Assembly: GCA_964478515.1 (NCBI GenBank)
Contig: CAYZIL010000022.1
Coordinates: 1-40,648 of the forward strand
DNA: 40,648 nucleotides
Direction: 5' to 3'
DNA from: HGM13233 sp964478515
GTDB lineage: Bacteria > Bacillota > Clostridia > Oscillospirales > Ruminococcaceae
Within the stretch, counting starts at the first letter, position 1, and each line of letters opens with the position of its first letter. A program made the translations under genes and the position numbers. Shown here one piece after another: positions 24,625 through 32,814 of the stretch. Under the pieces are notes generated by a model. That model was given only the letters and a program-made list of their open reading frames with translations. It did no database searches and was not told the DNA's origin.

Positions 24625-25416
24625 ATGGGTGAGAGTGTAAACCTGATTTACCTGTACCCGGACATCTGTTCGCTTTACGGCGACCGCGGCAACGTGCTGG
24701 CTTTTGAAAAGGCGGCAAAAAATATCGGCGTGCCGCTGAGTGTCAGTCGCGTCGATACCTACGACCAGGCAATAGATTTTGCGGCCGCCGACATCATTCT
24801 TGTCTCGCCCTGCGAGTTGAAAGTGGCCGCGCGCGTCGCCGCGCAGCTGAGCAAAGTTCGCGACGAATTGGACGCCTACGTCGAAAGCGGCCGGCGGCTG
24901 ATAGCCGTGGGCAACGCCGGGACGATATTCGGCGGCGAGGTGCGCCGCCGCAACGGCGAAAACTTTTTCGGCGTCGGCCTTGCCGATTACAGCTGCGACG
25001 AACTGCGCACCTGCTATTCCAACGACGCCGTGCTTGACAGCGCGCTTTTCGGCGAGCCGGTGAAGGTGGTCGGCGGCGTTATTCAGATGGTGAAAATCCA
25101 TCTCGGCGACGCGGCAAAACCGCTCGGGCGCAACGTCTACGGCTACGGCAATTGTAAGGCCGAGTTTGAGGGCTGCGTGCAGCACGGTTATGTGCACACT
25201 AATTTGCTCGGGCCGGTGTTTGTGAAGAACCCCTGGTTTGCCGAGGCGTTCGTGCGCGAGGCCGCCGCTCGCAAGGGCATAGAAGTTCAGCCGCGCGCCG
25301 CCGAGTACGAGCTGGAGCAGCAGTCCAACCGCGAAATACAGCGCTTTATCGACATGAAGATAGAGAAATACGACCGCACCCGCCTCGACAACGAGGAAGA
25401 GTACAAAAAGATATAA
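24625..25416 (+). CDS. GatD-like glutamine amidotransferase homologue without catalytic Cys/His
   Basis: 263 residues with clear GatD-type features: IYLYPDICSLYGDRGN near the N terminus, YGYGNCKAEFEG, LLGPVFVKNPWFAEAF and RKGIEVQPR. In active GatD the nucleophile lies in ICGGYQFLG at about residue 94; here the same position reads AVGNAGTIFGG with no Cys. The catalytic His of YLHGPILPKN is Leu (LLGPVFVKN, about residue 193), and the GGGSD turn is SPCEL. I infer that it cannot hydrolyse glutamine. A different acyl or amine donor, free ammonia, or a structural role are possible. It is the immediate partner of the MurT-like gene (one-base gap), so the two proteins probably form a complex. Confidence 0.78.
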   Translation: MGESVNLIYLYPDICSLYGDRGNVLAFEKAAKNIGVPLSVSRVDTYDQAIDFAAADIILVSPCELKVAARVAAQLSKVRDELDAYVESGRRLIAVGNAGTIFGGEVRRRNGENFFGVGLADYSCDELRTCYSNDAVLDSALFGEPVKVVGGVIQMVKIHLGDAAKPLGRNVYGYGNCKAEFEGCVQHGYVHTNLLGPVFVKNPWFAEAFVREAAARKGIEVQPRAAEYELEQQSNREIQRFIDMKIEKYDRTRLDNEEEYKKI

Positions 25417-25440
25417 CACGAAACTGCCGAAAGCAGCTAA

Positions 25441-25477
25441 AAAGCGTCCCCGACCGCAATGCGGTCGGGGACGCTTT
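25441..25477. terminator. Bidirectional terminator between the GatD-like gene and the membrane protein gene
   Basis: AAAGCGTCCCCGACCGC (25441-25457) is perfectly complementary to 25461-25477 across AAT. A and T runs at the stem base can act as U tracts in both directions. Confidence 0.82.
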
Positions 25478-25518
25478 CGGTAAAAAGATAATTACTGCAA
25501 GCAGCACACTAAAACGCG

Positions 25519-27303
25519 CTATTCGCCACTGTCGTTACCGGTGTCCTGCGACTCATCGTTCCCGCCGCTGTCGGTGCTTCCGGTGCTGTCGGCGCCGTCG
25601 CTTGCTGATTGACCCGAGACCGACTCAAGAGTGAATGAGCTCGCAGCGGCAATATCTCCAGCCGCGGTGCTGCCGACAAAGTTAAGCGAGACCGTGTCGC
25701 CCACGCTCGCAATGACGCAAAGCTCGCTGTCGGCGGCGCTTACCGAGAAGTAACCGTCGTAGCCGCTCAATCGGAAATAGAAGTAGGTGTTGCCGTCTAT
25801 TACGGCGCTGCGGATCTCCTCAATGACCCCGCTTGCAGTGCCGCTGGCAGAACCGCTGCCGGTACCCGTCGTGTTGCCGCCGCCGACTTCAATGTTATTC
25901 TGTGCCAGCAGCTGAATATAATTGCTCTCGCACTCGGCGACGCTGGTGCCGGTGGCGACTATCTGGTACTGGCTGACATTGACCATAGCGTACATCTTGA
26001 CCAGTTCCGCGGCGTCCTTGAGCGCCATGAAATATGTCGGCTGGTCGCTGATGTTCAGCAGCAGCGGGAAGGTTGCGGTGTAGCCGAGATGCTGCACTAC
26101 GCCCTCGGCCGACGACATTGCTGAAAATTCTTCAGCGCCGGCAATCGGGTAATAGTAGGTCTCTTTAGTGCGCTGGTTAGACAGGATGAAACCGACGTTA
26201 GACTGGTCGCCGCCGGCGGAGGTGATGCCGGTGTACATATACACGTCGTCGTTTATGGCAATGTAGTTGTAGCCGGCAGTAGTTACGGTGACGCCGCGCT
26301 GGCCGAACATGGCGTTAAAAAAGCCGTTGAGATATTTGCCGTGGTAGTCGTACTGTTCTATTATCAGCTCGGCACTGTAGACGCGGTCGACCCAGGAGGG
26401 CACCTCCTCGTAATACTGCGTCTCGCCGGTTACGGCGTCGACAAGCACCGCGCCGCGAATGTCGCTGCCGCCGAAAAGGCCGATGGTTTTGACGATGCGC
26501 GGGCATATCCAATAGGGATTTCCGTTTTCGTCTATTTCAAACGTGGGGGTGTCAAAAATAAAAGTCGGGTAGTTAAAGCGCAAGTGACGCTCAAGGTTGC
26601 GGAAAAAGTATTCGTCTTCGGAATACTTCATGCCCTCGTCCAAGCGCACCACCTCGACGTTTTGGGTTACCATGTCAATAAGTATATAGGCCGGCAGTCC
26701 CTCGCTGCGGTTGTTCAGCCATTTTATAAAGTCGCCGTAGCGCAGCGGGGTAACGCGTACCGGCCGGTCGTTGTAATTTATTTGGGTGTAATCCTCCGAG
26801 ACCTCGAACTGGCTGACCATGTCCGACAGCTCGCCGAGCTTGCGGTCGCCGAGTTTTTCGGCCGAGTCGCGGTCAAGCATGGGTATCTGGTCAAAGGACA
26901 GCTCCTCGACGTCCCGCTGAAAGTCGCCGTCCTCAACAGTAATAAGCTCGCTGTAGGCGCGCGCGCGGAAAAGCACGCTCGACAGCAGGCTGCCGACGGC
27001 AATCAATATAAGCAGCGCCGCGCAGATGTAAAGCGGTACCTTGCAGTGGTTTTTCACCGAGCTGAAAAATTCGCCCTTTTCCTTGGAGCGCCACAATCCC
27101 GAGGTGATTGTCGCCACCACGCAGTAGCAGGCCGACAGCGAGAAAAAGAAGAAATAAAAACTCTCGTCCTGCAAATTAATAGCGGGCAGACGGAAGTAAA
27201 AGTAGACGATGCCGAAAACGGCAGTGACGAGCAGATTGACGCCGGTCTTCTTGACAAAGCGCCCACCGGAACCGCCGACGACCTGAGCCTTTTCTCTTTT
27301 CAT
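25519..27303 (-). CDS. Large membrane-anchored protein of unknown function
   Basis: 594 residues; I do not recognise the family. Three hydrophobic segments lie near the N terminus (about residues 20-40, 48-68 and 90-112), followed by a large domain, probably extracytoplasmic, with repeated aromatic-rich strands (YFYFRL, GYNYIAINDDVYMYTG). A Ser/Gly/Thr/Asp-rich tail ends the protein (last 40 residues are almost only these). A Gly/Ser/Thr linker (GGGNTTGTGSGSASGTASG) separates the main domain from a small beta domain with NTYFYFRLSGYDGYFSVSA. AAGGAG precedes the ATG. It lies 49 bases downstream of tatD in the metG-tatD unit. No catalytic motif is visible. Confidence 0.6.
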   Translation of the reverse strand: MKREKAQVVGGSGGRFVKKTGVNLLVTAVFGIVYFYFRLPAINLQDESFYFFFFSLSACYCVVATITSGLWRSKEKGEFFSSVKNHCKVPLYICAALLILIAVGSLLSSVLFRARAYSELITVEDGDFQRDVEELSFDQIPMLDRDSAEKLGDRKLGELSDMVSQFEVSEDYTQINYNDRPVRVTPLRYGDFIKWLNNRSEGLPAYILIDMVTQNVEVVRLDEGMKYSEDEYFFRNLERHLRFNYPTFIFDTPTFEIDENGNPYWICPRIVKTIGLFGGSDIRGAVLVDAVTGETQYYEEVPSWVDRVYSAELIIEQYDYHGKYLNGFFNAMFGQRGVTVTTAGYNYIAINDDVYMYTGITSAGGDQSNVGFILSNQRTKETYYYPIAGAEEFSAMSSAEGVVQHLGYTATFPLLLNISDQPTYFMALKDAAELVKMYAMVNVSQYQIVATGTSVAECESNYIQLLAQNNIEVGGGNTTGTGSGSASGTASGVIEEIRSAVIDGNTYFYFRLSGYDGYFSVSAADSELCVIASVGDTVSLNFVGSTAAGDIAAASSFTLESVSGQSASDGADSTGSTDSGGNDESQDTGNDSGE

Positions 27304-27352
27304 TTTGATCTCCTTTTAAGTACAGTTGTATTCACGCGCGATAGACTGTCTG

Positions 27353-28126
27353 TTATTCTTGCGCCGCAAGGCCGAAAAACCGCTGCGCGTTGGCGGCGCA
27401 CATGGCAATTATTTGCGCGGCGCTGCAGCCGCGCAGTTCGCCGACGCGCGCCGCAGTAAAAGCAATTAGCTCGGAAGTGCAGCGCTCGCCGCGGTGCGGC
27501 ACGGGCGCCATATAGGGGCAGTCGGTCTCAAGCAGCAGCTTTTCGTCGGGCACGGCAGCGCAGGCCGCCGCGGCTTTCTTGTTGTTGGCAAAGGTGACGG
27601 CGCCGCCGAAGCCGATATAAAACCCCAGCTCGCACAGCTGGCGCGCCGACTCGGCGCTGCCGCTGAAGCAGTGGATTACGGCGCGCGGCCGCAGCTGCGA
27701 GAGAATGTCGAAAACGTCGCCGTGGGCGTCGCGGTCGTGGACAATTACCGGCAGCGCCAGCTCGTTGGCGAGCGCTGTCTGCCGGCGAAAGAATTCCTTT
27801 TGCAATTCGCGCGCCGGCTCGTCGTAGTGGTAGTCGAGACCGATTTCGCCAATAGCGACAACGCGCTCGTCTGCGGCAAGCGTGCGCACCCGCTCCAGCC
27901 AGTCGCCGGGCGCGGCGGCGCATTCCTGCGGGTGCACGCCGACGGCGGCGTGCACAAAGGGGTATTTGTGCGCCAGCGCGACGGCGGCGGCCGAACTTGT
28001 CAGAGTGTCGCCGCACTCGACTACGGCGGCGACGCCGCCTTGCGGCAGCGCGGCCACGACCGCGTCGCGGTCGGCGTCGAAGCGGTGTGAGGTGTAGTGG
28101 GCGTGGGTGTCGAAAATGCCGGTCAT
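27353..28126 (-). CDS. tatD: TatD-family metal-dependent DNase
   Basis: 257 residues, the usual length. Metal ligands are all present: FDTHAH at residues 5-10, GEIGLDY, VIVHDRD, VIHCFSG and ETDCPYMAP. Family members are 3'-5' exonucleases or endonucleases acting on DNA, with roles in repair or in DNA turnover. Its start overlaps the metG stop by four bases, a typical metG-tatD pairing in Bacillota. Confidence 0.92.
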   Translation of the reverse strand: MTGIFDTHAHYTSHRFDADRDAVVAALPQGGVAAVVECGDTLTSSAAAVALAHKYPFVHAAVGVHPQECAAAPGDWLERVRTLAADERVVAIGEIGLDYHYDEPARELQKEFFRRQTALANELALPVIVHDRDAHGDVFDILSQLRPRAVIHCFSGSAESARQLCELGFYIGFGGAVTFANNKKAAAACAAVPDEKLLLETDCPYMAPVPHRGERCTSELIAFTAARVGELRGCSAAQIIAMCAANAQRFFGLAAQE

Positions 28127-30051
28127 CTTATCCGCGAGCCGGGGGCGACTGTGTCGTTAATAAATACGACCGAGGCGCCGTCTTCGCCGTTGTCGCTGCT
28201 GAGTATCATGCCCTCCGAAAGCAGGCCGCGGATTTTGCGCGGCTCGAGGTTGAGAACCATCGCGACCTTGCGGCCGATTAACTGTTCGGGCCGGTAGTAC
28301 TGGGCGATGCCGGACACGACGCTGCGCTCGCGCTCGCCGTCGAAAACAGTAAATTTAAGCAGCTTGTCGGCTTTTTCCACCTTTTCGCAGCTGAGTATTT
28401 TGACTACGCGCAGCTCTGCTTTCATAAAGTCGTCGTAGGCTATCGCCGCGCAGTGCTCTATGGCCGGCTTTTCGGGCGCGGCGGCAGAGCCGTGCTTTTC
28501 GGCCAGCTCGGCGAGTTCCTTTTCGACGTCTATGCGCGGGAACAGCGCGCCGCACTCGCACACGGTAGTGTCGGGTTCAAAGCGGCCGAAGCTCGCGGAC
28601 TCAAGCGTAAACAGCTCGTCGGGCGCGCCGACGGCTTTTTGTATTTTCGGCGCGGTGCCGGGCATAAAGGGCGAGAGCATTATAGCGCAGATGCGCAGCG
28701 TCTCGCAAAGGTTGTAAAGCACGCTCGCCAGCCGGGGGCGGTCGCTCTCGTTTTTGGCGAGTTTCCAGGGCATTGTCTCGTCAATGTATTTGTTGGCGCG
28801 GGCAATGACCTTGAATATCTCTGTAAGGGCGCCCGGCAGCATAATGTCGTCAAAAGCCTTGGCGACGAGTCCCGGCAGCGCGTCGCACATGGCAATAAGC
28901 TCGTCGTCGGGGGCGGCGGCGCTGCGCTCGCGCGGCAGCTTACCGTCAAAGTATTTGTTTACCATCGACACCGTGCGGCTTACCAGGTTGCCGAGGTCGT
29001 TGGCGAGGTCGGCGTTGATGCGGTTGATTAGGTTTTCGTTGGAGAAAACGCCGTCGTGGCCGAAGGGAATTTCGCGCATTAGGTAGTAGCGGATGGCGTC
29101 GACGCCGTAGCGCTGACACAGCACGACCGGGTCGACGACGTTGCCGACCGATTTGCTCATTTTGCCGCCGTCCATCAACAGCCAGCCGTGACCGAAGACC
29201 TTTTTCGGCAGCGGCTGGTCAAGCGCCATCAGCAGCGCCGGCCAAATAATTGAGTGAAAGCGGACTATTTCTTTGGCCATAAGGTGCAAGTCAGCCGGCC
29301 AGTATTTTTCGTAATCGTGGTATTTGTCGTTGTCGAAGCCCAGCGCCGTGATGTAGTTGGACAGCGCGTCGACCCAGACGTACACGATATGGCCGGGGTC
29401 GAAGTCGACCGGAACGCCCCAGGTGAAGGAGGTGCGCGAAACACAAAGGTCCTCGAGCCCCTGGTTGATAAAGGCGCGCATTTCGTTCAGGCGGCTTTGC
29501 GGCTGCAGAAAATCGGGCTGCTCGTCGTAGAGCTTGAGCAGGCGCTCGGCGTAGTTGCTCAGCCGGAAAAAGTAGGCCTCCTCGCTGGCCTCGACAACCG
29601 GCTTGCCGCAGTCGGGGCAGCAGCCGTCGACTACCTGCGTCTCGGTCCAAAAAGCCTCGCAGCTCTTGCAGTACATGCCCTTGTAGGCGCCCTTGTAAAT
29701 GTCGCCCTTGTCGTAAAGGGTGCGGAATATCTTCTGCACGCTGTGTTCGTGGTAGTCGTCGGTGGTGCGAATAAAGCGGTCGTAGCTTATCTCCATAAGC
29801 TGCCACAGGTCTTTTATGCCGGCGACAATATTGTCGACATATTCCTTGGGCGTAACGCCGGCGGCTTTAGCCTTGTCCTCTATTTTTTGGCCGTGCTCGT
29901 CGGTACCGGTGAGAAACAACACGTCGTAGCCCTGCATGCGGCGAAAGCGGGCAATGGAGTCGGCGGCGACGGTGGTATAGCCGTGGCCGATGTGCAGCTT
30001 GTCAGAGGGGTAGTAGATAGGCGTGGTGATATAGAATGTCTTTTTTTCCAT
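28123..30051 (-). CDS. metG: Methionyl-tRNA synthetase
   Basis: 642 residues. The class I core has HIGH (residues 20-23) and KMSKS (about residue 297). A Cys4 zinc knuckle of the metG1 type is seen at about residues 128-147 (CKSC...CCPDCGKP). The C-terminal tRNA-binding domain (about 540-642), with ELRVVKILSCEKVEKADKLL, completes the dimeric form of the enzyme. It charges tRNA-Met for initiation and elongation. GGAG precedes the ATG. I see no T-box leader upstream. tatD overlaps its end by four bases. Confidence 0.97.
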   Translation of the reverse strand: MEKKTFYITTPIYYPSDKLHIGHGYTTVAADSIARFRRMQGYDVLFLTGTDEHGQKIEDKAKAAGVTPKEYVDNIVAGIKDLWQLMEISYDRFIRTTDDYHEHSVQKIFRTLYDKGDIYKGAYKGMYCKSCEAFWTETQVVDGCCPDCGKPVVEASEEAYFFRLSNYAERLLKLYDEQPDFLQPQSRLNEMRAFINQGLEDLCVSRTSFTWGVPVDFDPGHIVYVWVDALSNYITALGFDNDKYHDYEKYWPADLHLMAKEIVRFHSIIWPALLMALDQPLPKKVFGHGWLLMDGGKMSKSVGNVVDPVVLCQRYGVDAIRYYLMREIPFGHDGVFSNENLINRINADLANDLGNLVSRTVSMVNKYFDGKLPRERSAAAPDDELIAMCDALPGLVAKAFDDIMLPGALTEIFKVIARANKYIDETMPWKLAKNESDRPRLASVLYNLCETLRICAIMLSPFMPGTAPKIQKAVGAPDELFTLESASFGRFEPDTTVCECGALFPRIDVEKELAELAEKHGSAAAPEKPAIEHCAAIAYDDFMKAELRVVKILSCEKVEKADKLLKFTVFDGERERSVVSGIAQYYRPEQLIGRKVAMVLNLEPRKIRGLLSEGMILSSDNGEDGASVVFINDTVAPGSRIR

Positions 30052-30151
30052 TTATATTGCTCCTGCACACATAAAAATCGTTACTCTATACTACCATAAA
30101 ACGGCGCTGAATGCACCTGTTAGTGCGCAGACAGGCAAAAAAACGTTGCGG

Positions 30152-30190
30152 TTCACTTCGCAGGCGGTTTGTGTTATGATTTGACACAAA
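30152..30190 (+). promoter_or_regulatory. Promoter and palindrome upstream of the S51 peptidase gene
   Basis: TTCACT (30152-30157), 17-base spacer, TATGAT (30175-30180). The inverted repeat TTTGTGT (30168-30174) / ACACAAA (30184-30190) straddles the -10 box, a placement suited to a repressor. Confidence 0.5.
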
Positions 30191-30213
30191 CAGAGGTTTG
30201 GAGATGTGATTGA

Positions 30214-30939
30214 TTGGCCATTACCGTAGCAGTGGGCGGCGGCGAGATAAAAAGCGGCGAGACGCGCGCTGCCGACAGAAAAATAGTTGAGCTCAGCGGC
30301 AAGGACACGCCGCTGCTGCTGTTCGTACCCACCGCCAGCGGCGACGCCGGCGGTTATATAAACGCGGTGAAACGGGTGTTTCACCGCGAGCTGGGCTGCG
30401 CCTTTTCGACGCTGCTTTTTTACCTGGACGACCCAGACGAACAGACGCTCAGGGATAAAATCGCCGCCGCGGACATTATTTACGTCGGCGGCGGCAATAC
30501 CGTAAAAATGCTGGACAAGTGGCGTGAAAAGGGGCTGCCGCAACTGCTTGCCGCCGCCGCGGCGCGCGGCGCGGTGATGAGCGGCGTCAGCGCCGGGGCA
30601 ATGTGCTGGTACCGGCGCGGCTATACAGACAGCGCCGCTTATGCCGCCAACGGCGGCGAGTGGCAGTTTGAGGACGTCGATTGTCTCGGGCTGCTGCCCG
30701 GGTACTTTTGTCCGCACTACAACCATCCCGACCGCTCCGGCTTTGACGCGGCGGCTGCAAAAAGCGGCCTTGTCGGCGTGGCGGTCGACGACTGCGCCGC
30801 CGTCGTCAGCGAAAACGGCGAAATTTACGGCCTGTCGGCGCGGGACGGTGCCGGCGTATATTTGCTGCGCGGCGGCGAAAAAGCGCCGCTGGGCGCACAG
30901 AGATTGAGCGTTGCCGGGCTGGAAATGCCGCGTACGTAA
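30214..30939 (+). CDS. Peptidase S51 family protein (dipeptidase E/cyanophycinase-like)
   Basis: 241 residues, TTG start ten bases after GGAG. Family features: VAVGGGEI near the start, LFVPTASGD, IIYVGGGNTVKML and the nucleophile elbow SGVSAGAMCW, whose Ser (about residue 127) is catalytic, followed by LLPGYFCPHYNHP with the His. Related enzymes remove N-terminal Asp from dipeptides or degrade cyanophycin; substrate not determinable here. Monocistronic, with its own promoter; a hairpin terminator follows. Confidence 0.88.
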   Translation: MAITVAVGGGEIKSGETRAADRKIVELSGKDTPLLLFVPTASGDAGGYINAVKRVFHRELGCAFSTLLFYLDDPDEQTLRDKIAAADIIYVGGGNTVKMLDKWREKGLPQLLAAAAARGAVMSGVSAGAMCWYRRGYTDSAAYAANGGEWQFEDVDCLGLLPGYFCPHYNHPDRSGFDAAAAKSGLVGVAVDDCAAVVSENGEIYGLSARDGAGVYLLRGGEKAPLGAQRLSVAGLEMPRT

Positions 30940-30959
30940 AGAGCTGGTGCGAACTGTGC

Positions 30960-31002
30960 TCACGCGAATAGAACACCCCGCGGGCGTGATAGTTTGTTTT
31001 TT
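30960..31002 (+). terminator. Terminator after the S51 peptidase gene
   Basis: TCACGC (30960-30965) pairs with GCGTGA (30984-30989) with an inner CG-rich part, followed by TAGTTTGTTTTTT. Confidence 0.55.
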
Positions 31003-31060
31003 GCGAAACACTGATATATTCAATTATCCATTGTTGTTAATTTGCAAAACGGGAAGTCAC

Positions 31061-31079
31061 GGGCCGGGAAACCCGTCCC
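31061..31079. repeat. REP-like GC-rich hairpin
   Basis: GGGCCGGG (31061-31068) and CCCGTCCC (31072-31079) form a hairpin with one mismatch and the loop AAA, inside ACGGGCCGGGAAACCCGTCC. It resembles short intergenic palindromes that accompany REP-associated transposases. It lies 85 bases from such a transposase remnant. I see only this one copy in the window. Confidence 0.5.
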
Positions 31080-31163
31080 CTACGGTGGGAAACATAATTG
31101 ATGGTTCAAATATCAAACCACAAAACAGGTCAGCTTGTTGAGCGGCACACCGGGCAATAAATT

Positions 31164-31298
31164 ATGGCAGCGGTCATTTCACAACCTTGTTACGAGGAAA
31201 TCTGGCAATACATTGACGAGAACCCGTTAAAATGGGAAAAAGATACTTTTCATCCTGCGCAAAACGAGCAGACTGCCAGCCGGTGGCAAGCGGTGTAA
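31164..31298 (+). pseudogene. Truncated REP-associated (Y1/IS200-like) transposase, C-terminal fragment
   Basis: A 44-codon frame whose segment CYEEIWQYIDENPLKWEKD matches the C-terminal helix of REP-associated tyrosine transposases (ENPxxWxxD). The HUH motif and catalytic Tyr region of the full protein are absent, so it cannot be active. The nearest ATG (31164) is only eight codons upstream of the homology and may not be a real start. It marks the AT-rich boundary region. Confidence 0.6.
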
Positions 31299-31443
31299 CT
31301 GCCGTAAGCGAATATAAATTAGCTTGAAAAACGCAAGCAGGTCTTAACGATAGGAATTTGGGCGTAAGGCAAGAGCGTTACAGCAAAATCGGCCCTGCTG
31401 CATATATATAAAAATAATAACTTCTATAAACAGAGGGGCTATT
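31299..31443. other. AT-rich leader of the hydrolase gene
   Basis: No gene visible. A small hairpin GCTTG/CAAGC occurs at about 31322-31338, TTACAG near 31379 with CATATATATAA 17-19 bases later is a possible promoter, and GAGGGG (31432-31437) is the ribosome site of the next gene. Confidence 0.35.
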
Positions 31444-32208
31444 ATGGCTTACTTTAATTATAAATCTCACAATATTTATTATGAGGAAATCGGAACCGGT
31501 ACACCGCTTTTAATGCTGCATGGAAATACTGCGTCGTCTGTTATGTTTTCCGGAATTGCTGCGAAATACAGTGATAGCTTCAAAGTGATTCTAATTGATT
31601 TTCTGGGACATGGTAAATCAGACAGGCTTGCAGAATTCCCTGCTGACTTATGGTTTGACGAAGCACAGCAGGTTATTGCTTTTCTTAATGAGAAGGATTA
31701 TAAAAACGTAAATGTTATCGGCAGTAGCGGTGGTGCATTAGCAGCTATCAATGCAGCCTTAGAAGCTCCCGAGCTTATAGCAAAAGTTGTTGCAGACAGC
31801 TTTGAGGGTGAAACACCGCTGAAAGAGTTTACGGCGAACATTGTCGCAAACAGAGAACTTTCAAAGCATAACGAAAATGCGAAAATGTTTTACCAGTATA
31901 TGCAAGGGGCCGGTTGGGAAAAAGTAGTAGACAACGATACCCAAGCGATTGTCCGTCACGAAAAAGAGATTGGAAAGTTTTCTCATCAGGATTTAGCTGC
32001 TCTTAAGCCGGACATTCTTTTGACGGGCAGCAAACAAGACGAATTTGTCGGGAGTATTTCACCCAATTATTTTGAAAAAATTTACGGGGAAATGCTGTTC
32101 AAAATCGGGCATGGAACGATGCACTTGTTTGAAACAGGCAGTCATCCTGCGATGATGTCAAATCAAGATGAATTTGTTTCAATAAGCAAAGATTTCTTTG
32201 CAAAGTGA
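31444..32208 (+). CDS. Alpha/beta hydrolase
   Basis: 254 residues. Canonical alpha/beta hydrolase fold: oxyanion HGN (26-28), DFLGHGKSD, nucleophile elbow GSSGGA (Ser 95), acid region LTGSKQDEF (about 200) and catalytic His in GSHPAM (about 237). Substrate unknown. Base composition is far more AT-rich than the flanking genes and it sits beside a transposase remnant, so recent acquisition is likely. A strong GAGGGG site precedes the ATG. The acetyltransferase ribosome site begins 13 bases after its stop, so the pair is an operon. Confidence 0.85.
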   Translation: MAYFNYKSHNIYYEEIGTGTPLLMLHGNTASSVMFSGIAAKYSDSFKVILIDFLGHGKSDRLAEFPADLWFDEAQQVIAFLNEKDYKNVNVIGSSGGALAAINAALEAPELIAKVVADSFEGETPLKEFTANIVANRELSKHNENAKMFYQYMQGAGWEKVVDNDTQAIVRHEKEIGKFSHQDLAALKPDILLTGSKQDEFVGSISPNYFEKIYGEMLFKIGHGTMHLFETGSHPAMMSNQDEFVSISKDFFAK

Positions 32209-32232
32209 GATTGTGGGCACAGGAGGTTCAAT

Positions 32233-32759
32233 ATGGAAACGGCGCGATTAAAAATAAGGAAGTTCCTACCCGAGGATGGGCAAGATTTTTTGAGTATTTA
32301 TCACAAGAAGAGGTAGTAAAATTTGAACTATACCGTGTTTTCACAAGAGAACAAGCAAAGCAAGAGGCGATTAACCGTTCCGAGGAACCGGATTTTTGGG
32401 CGGTTTGTTTAAAAGATACCGGCAAACTCATTGGTAATATCTATTTATCCGAGCAAGAATTTGAAACATGGGAATTGGGCTTCGTCTTTAACCGCAATTA
32501 TCAGGGGAAGGGATGTGCTACCGAAGCGGCAACGGCTTTGGTAGAGAGTCTTTTTGCGAATAACAAGGCGCGGCGAATTGTTGCATTCTGCGATCCGCTT
32601 AATACGGCGTCTTGGAAGCTTCTTGAGCGAATGAATATGCGCAGGGAGGGACACCTGCTAAAAAACATTTACTTTTTTAAAGATGAGAATGATGAACCCA
32701 TATGGAAAGATTCATATGAATATGCCATTCTTAAAGAAGAATGGCAGCGCACAAAGTGA
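32233..32759 (+). pseudogene. GNAT-family N-acetyltransferase with a one-base frameshift
   Basis: The expected start is the ATG at 32233, six bases after AGGAGGT, giving METARLKIRKFLPEDGQDF, the normal opening of RimJ/RimL-type GNATs. That frame stops at a TAG near 32313. The continuation, EYLSQEEVVKFELYRVF through GNIYLSEQEFE, ELGFVFNRNYQGKGCATEA (acetyl-CoA loop Q/R-x-x-G-x-G/A) and NTASWKLLERMNM, is in another frame. Adding one T to the T6 run at 32286-32291 restores a single 175-residue protein. Either a sequencing or assembly slip, or a genuine inactivating or phase-variable deletion. Enzymes of this group acetylate protein N termini or small amines. Same AT-rich segment as the hydrolase. 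Confidence 0.8.
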
Positions 32760-32779
32760 GCATATTCCTGAATAAAGCA

Positions 32780-32814
32780 ATACCCACCGAGAAGAATTAC
32801 TTTCCGGTGGGTAT
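32780..32814 (+). terminator. Terminator after the acetyltransferase
   Basis: ATACCCACCG (32780-32789) pairs perfectly with CGGTGGGTAT (32805-32814), followed by TTTCTATATTT. Confidence 0.7.

Noticed and set aside
30052..30213. T-box leader upstream of metG
   Set aside because: The 160 bases are shared with the divergent S51 promoter and contain no T-box core (AGGGUGGNACCGCG) or antiterminator on the minus strand.
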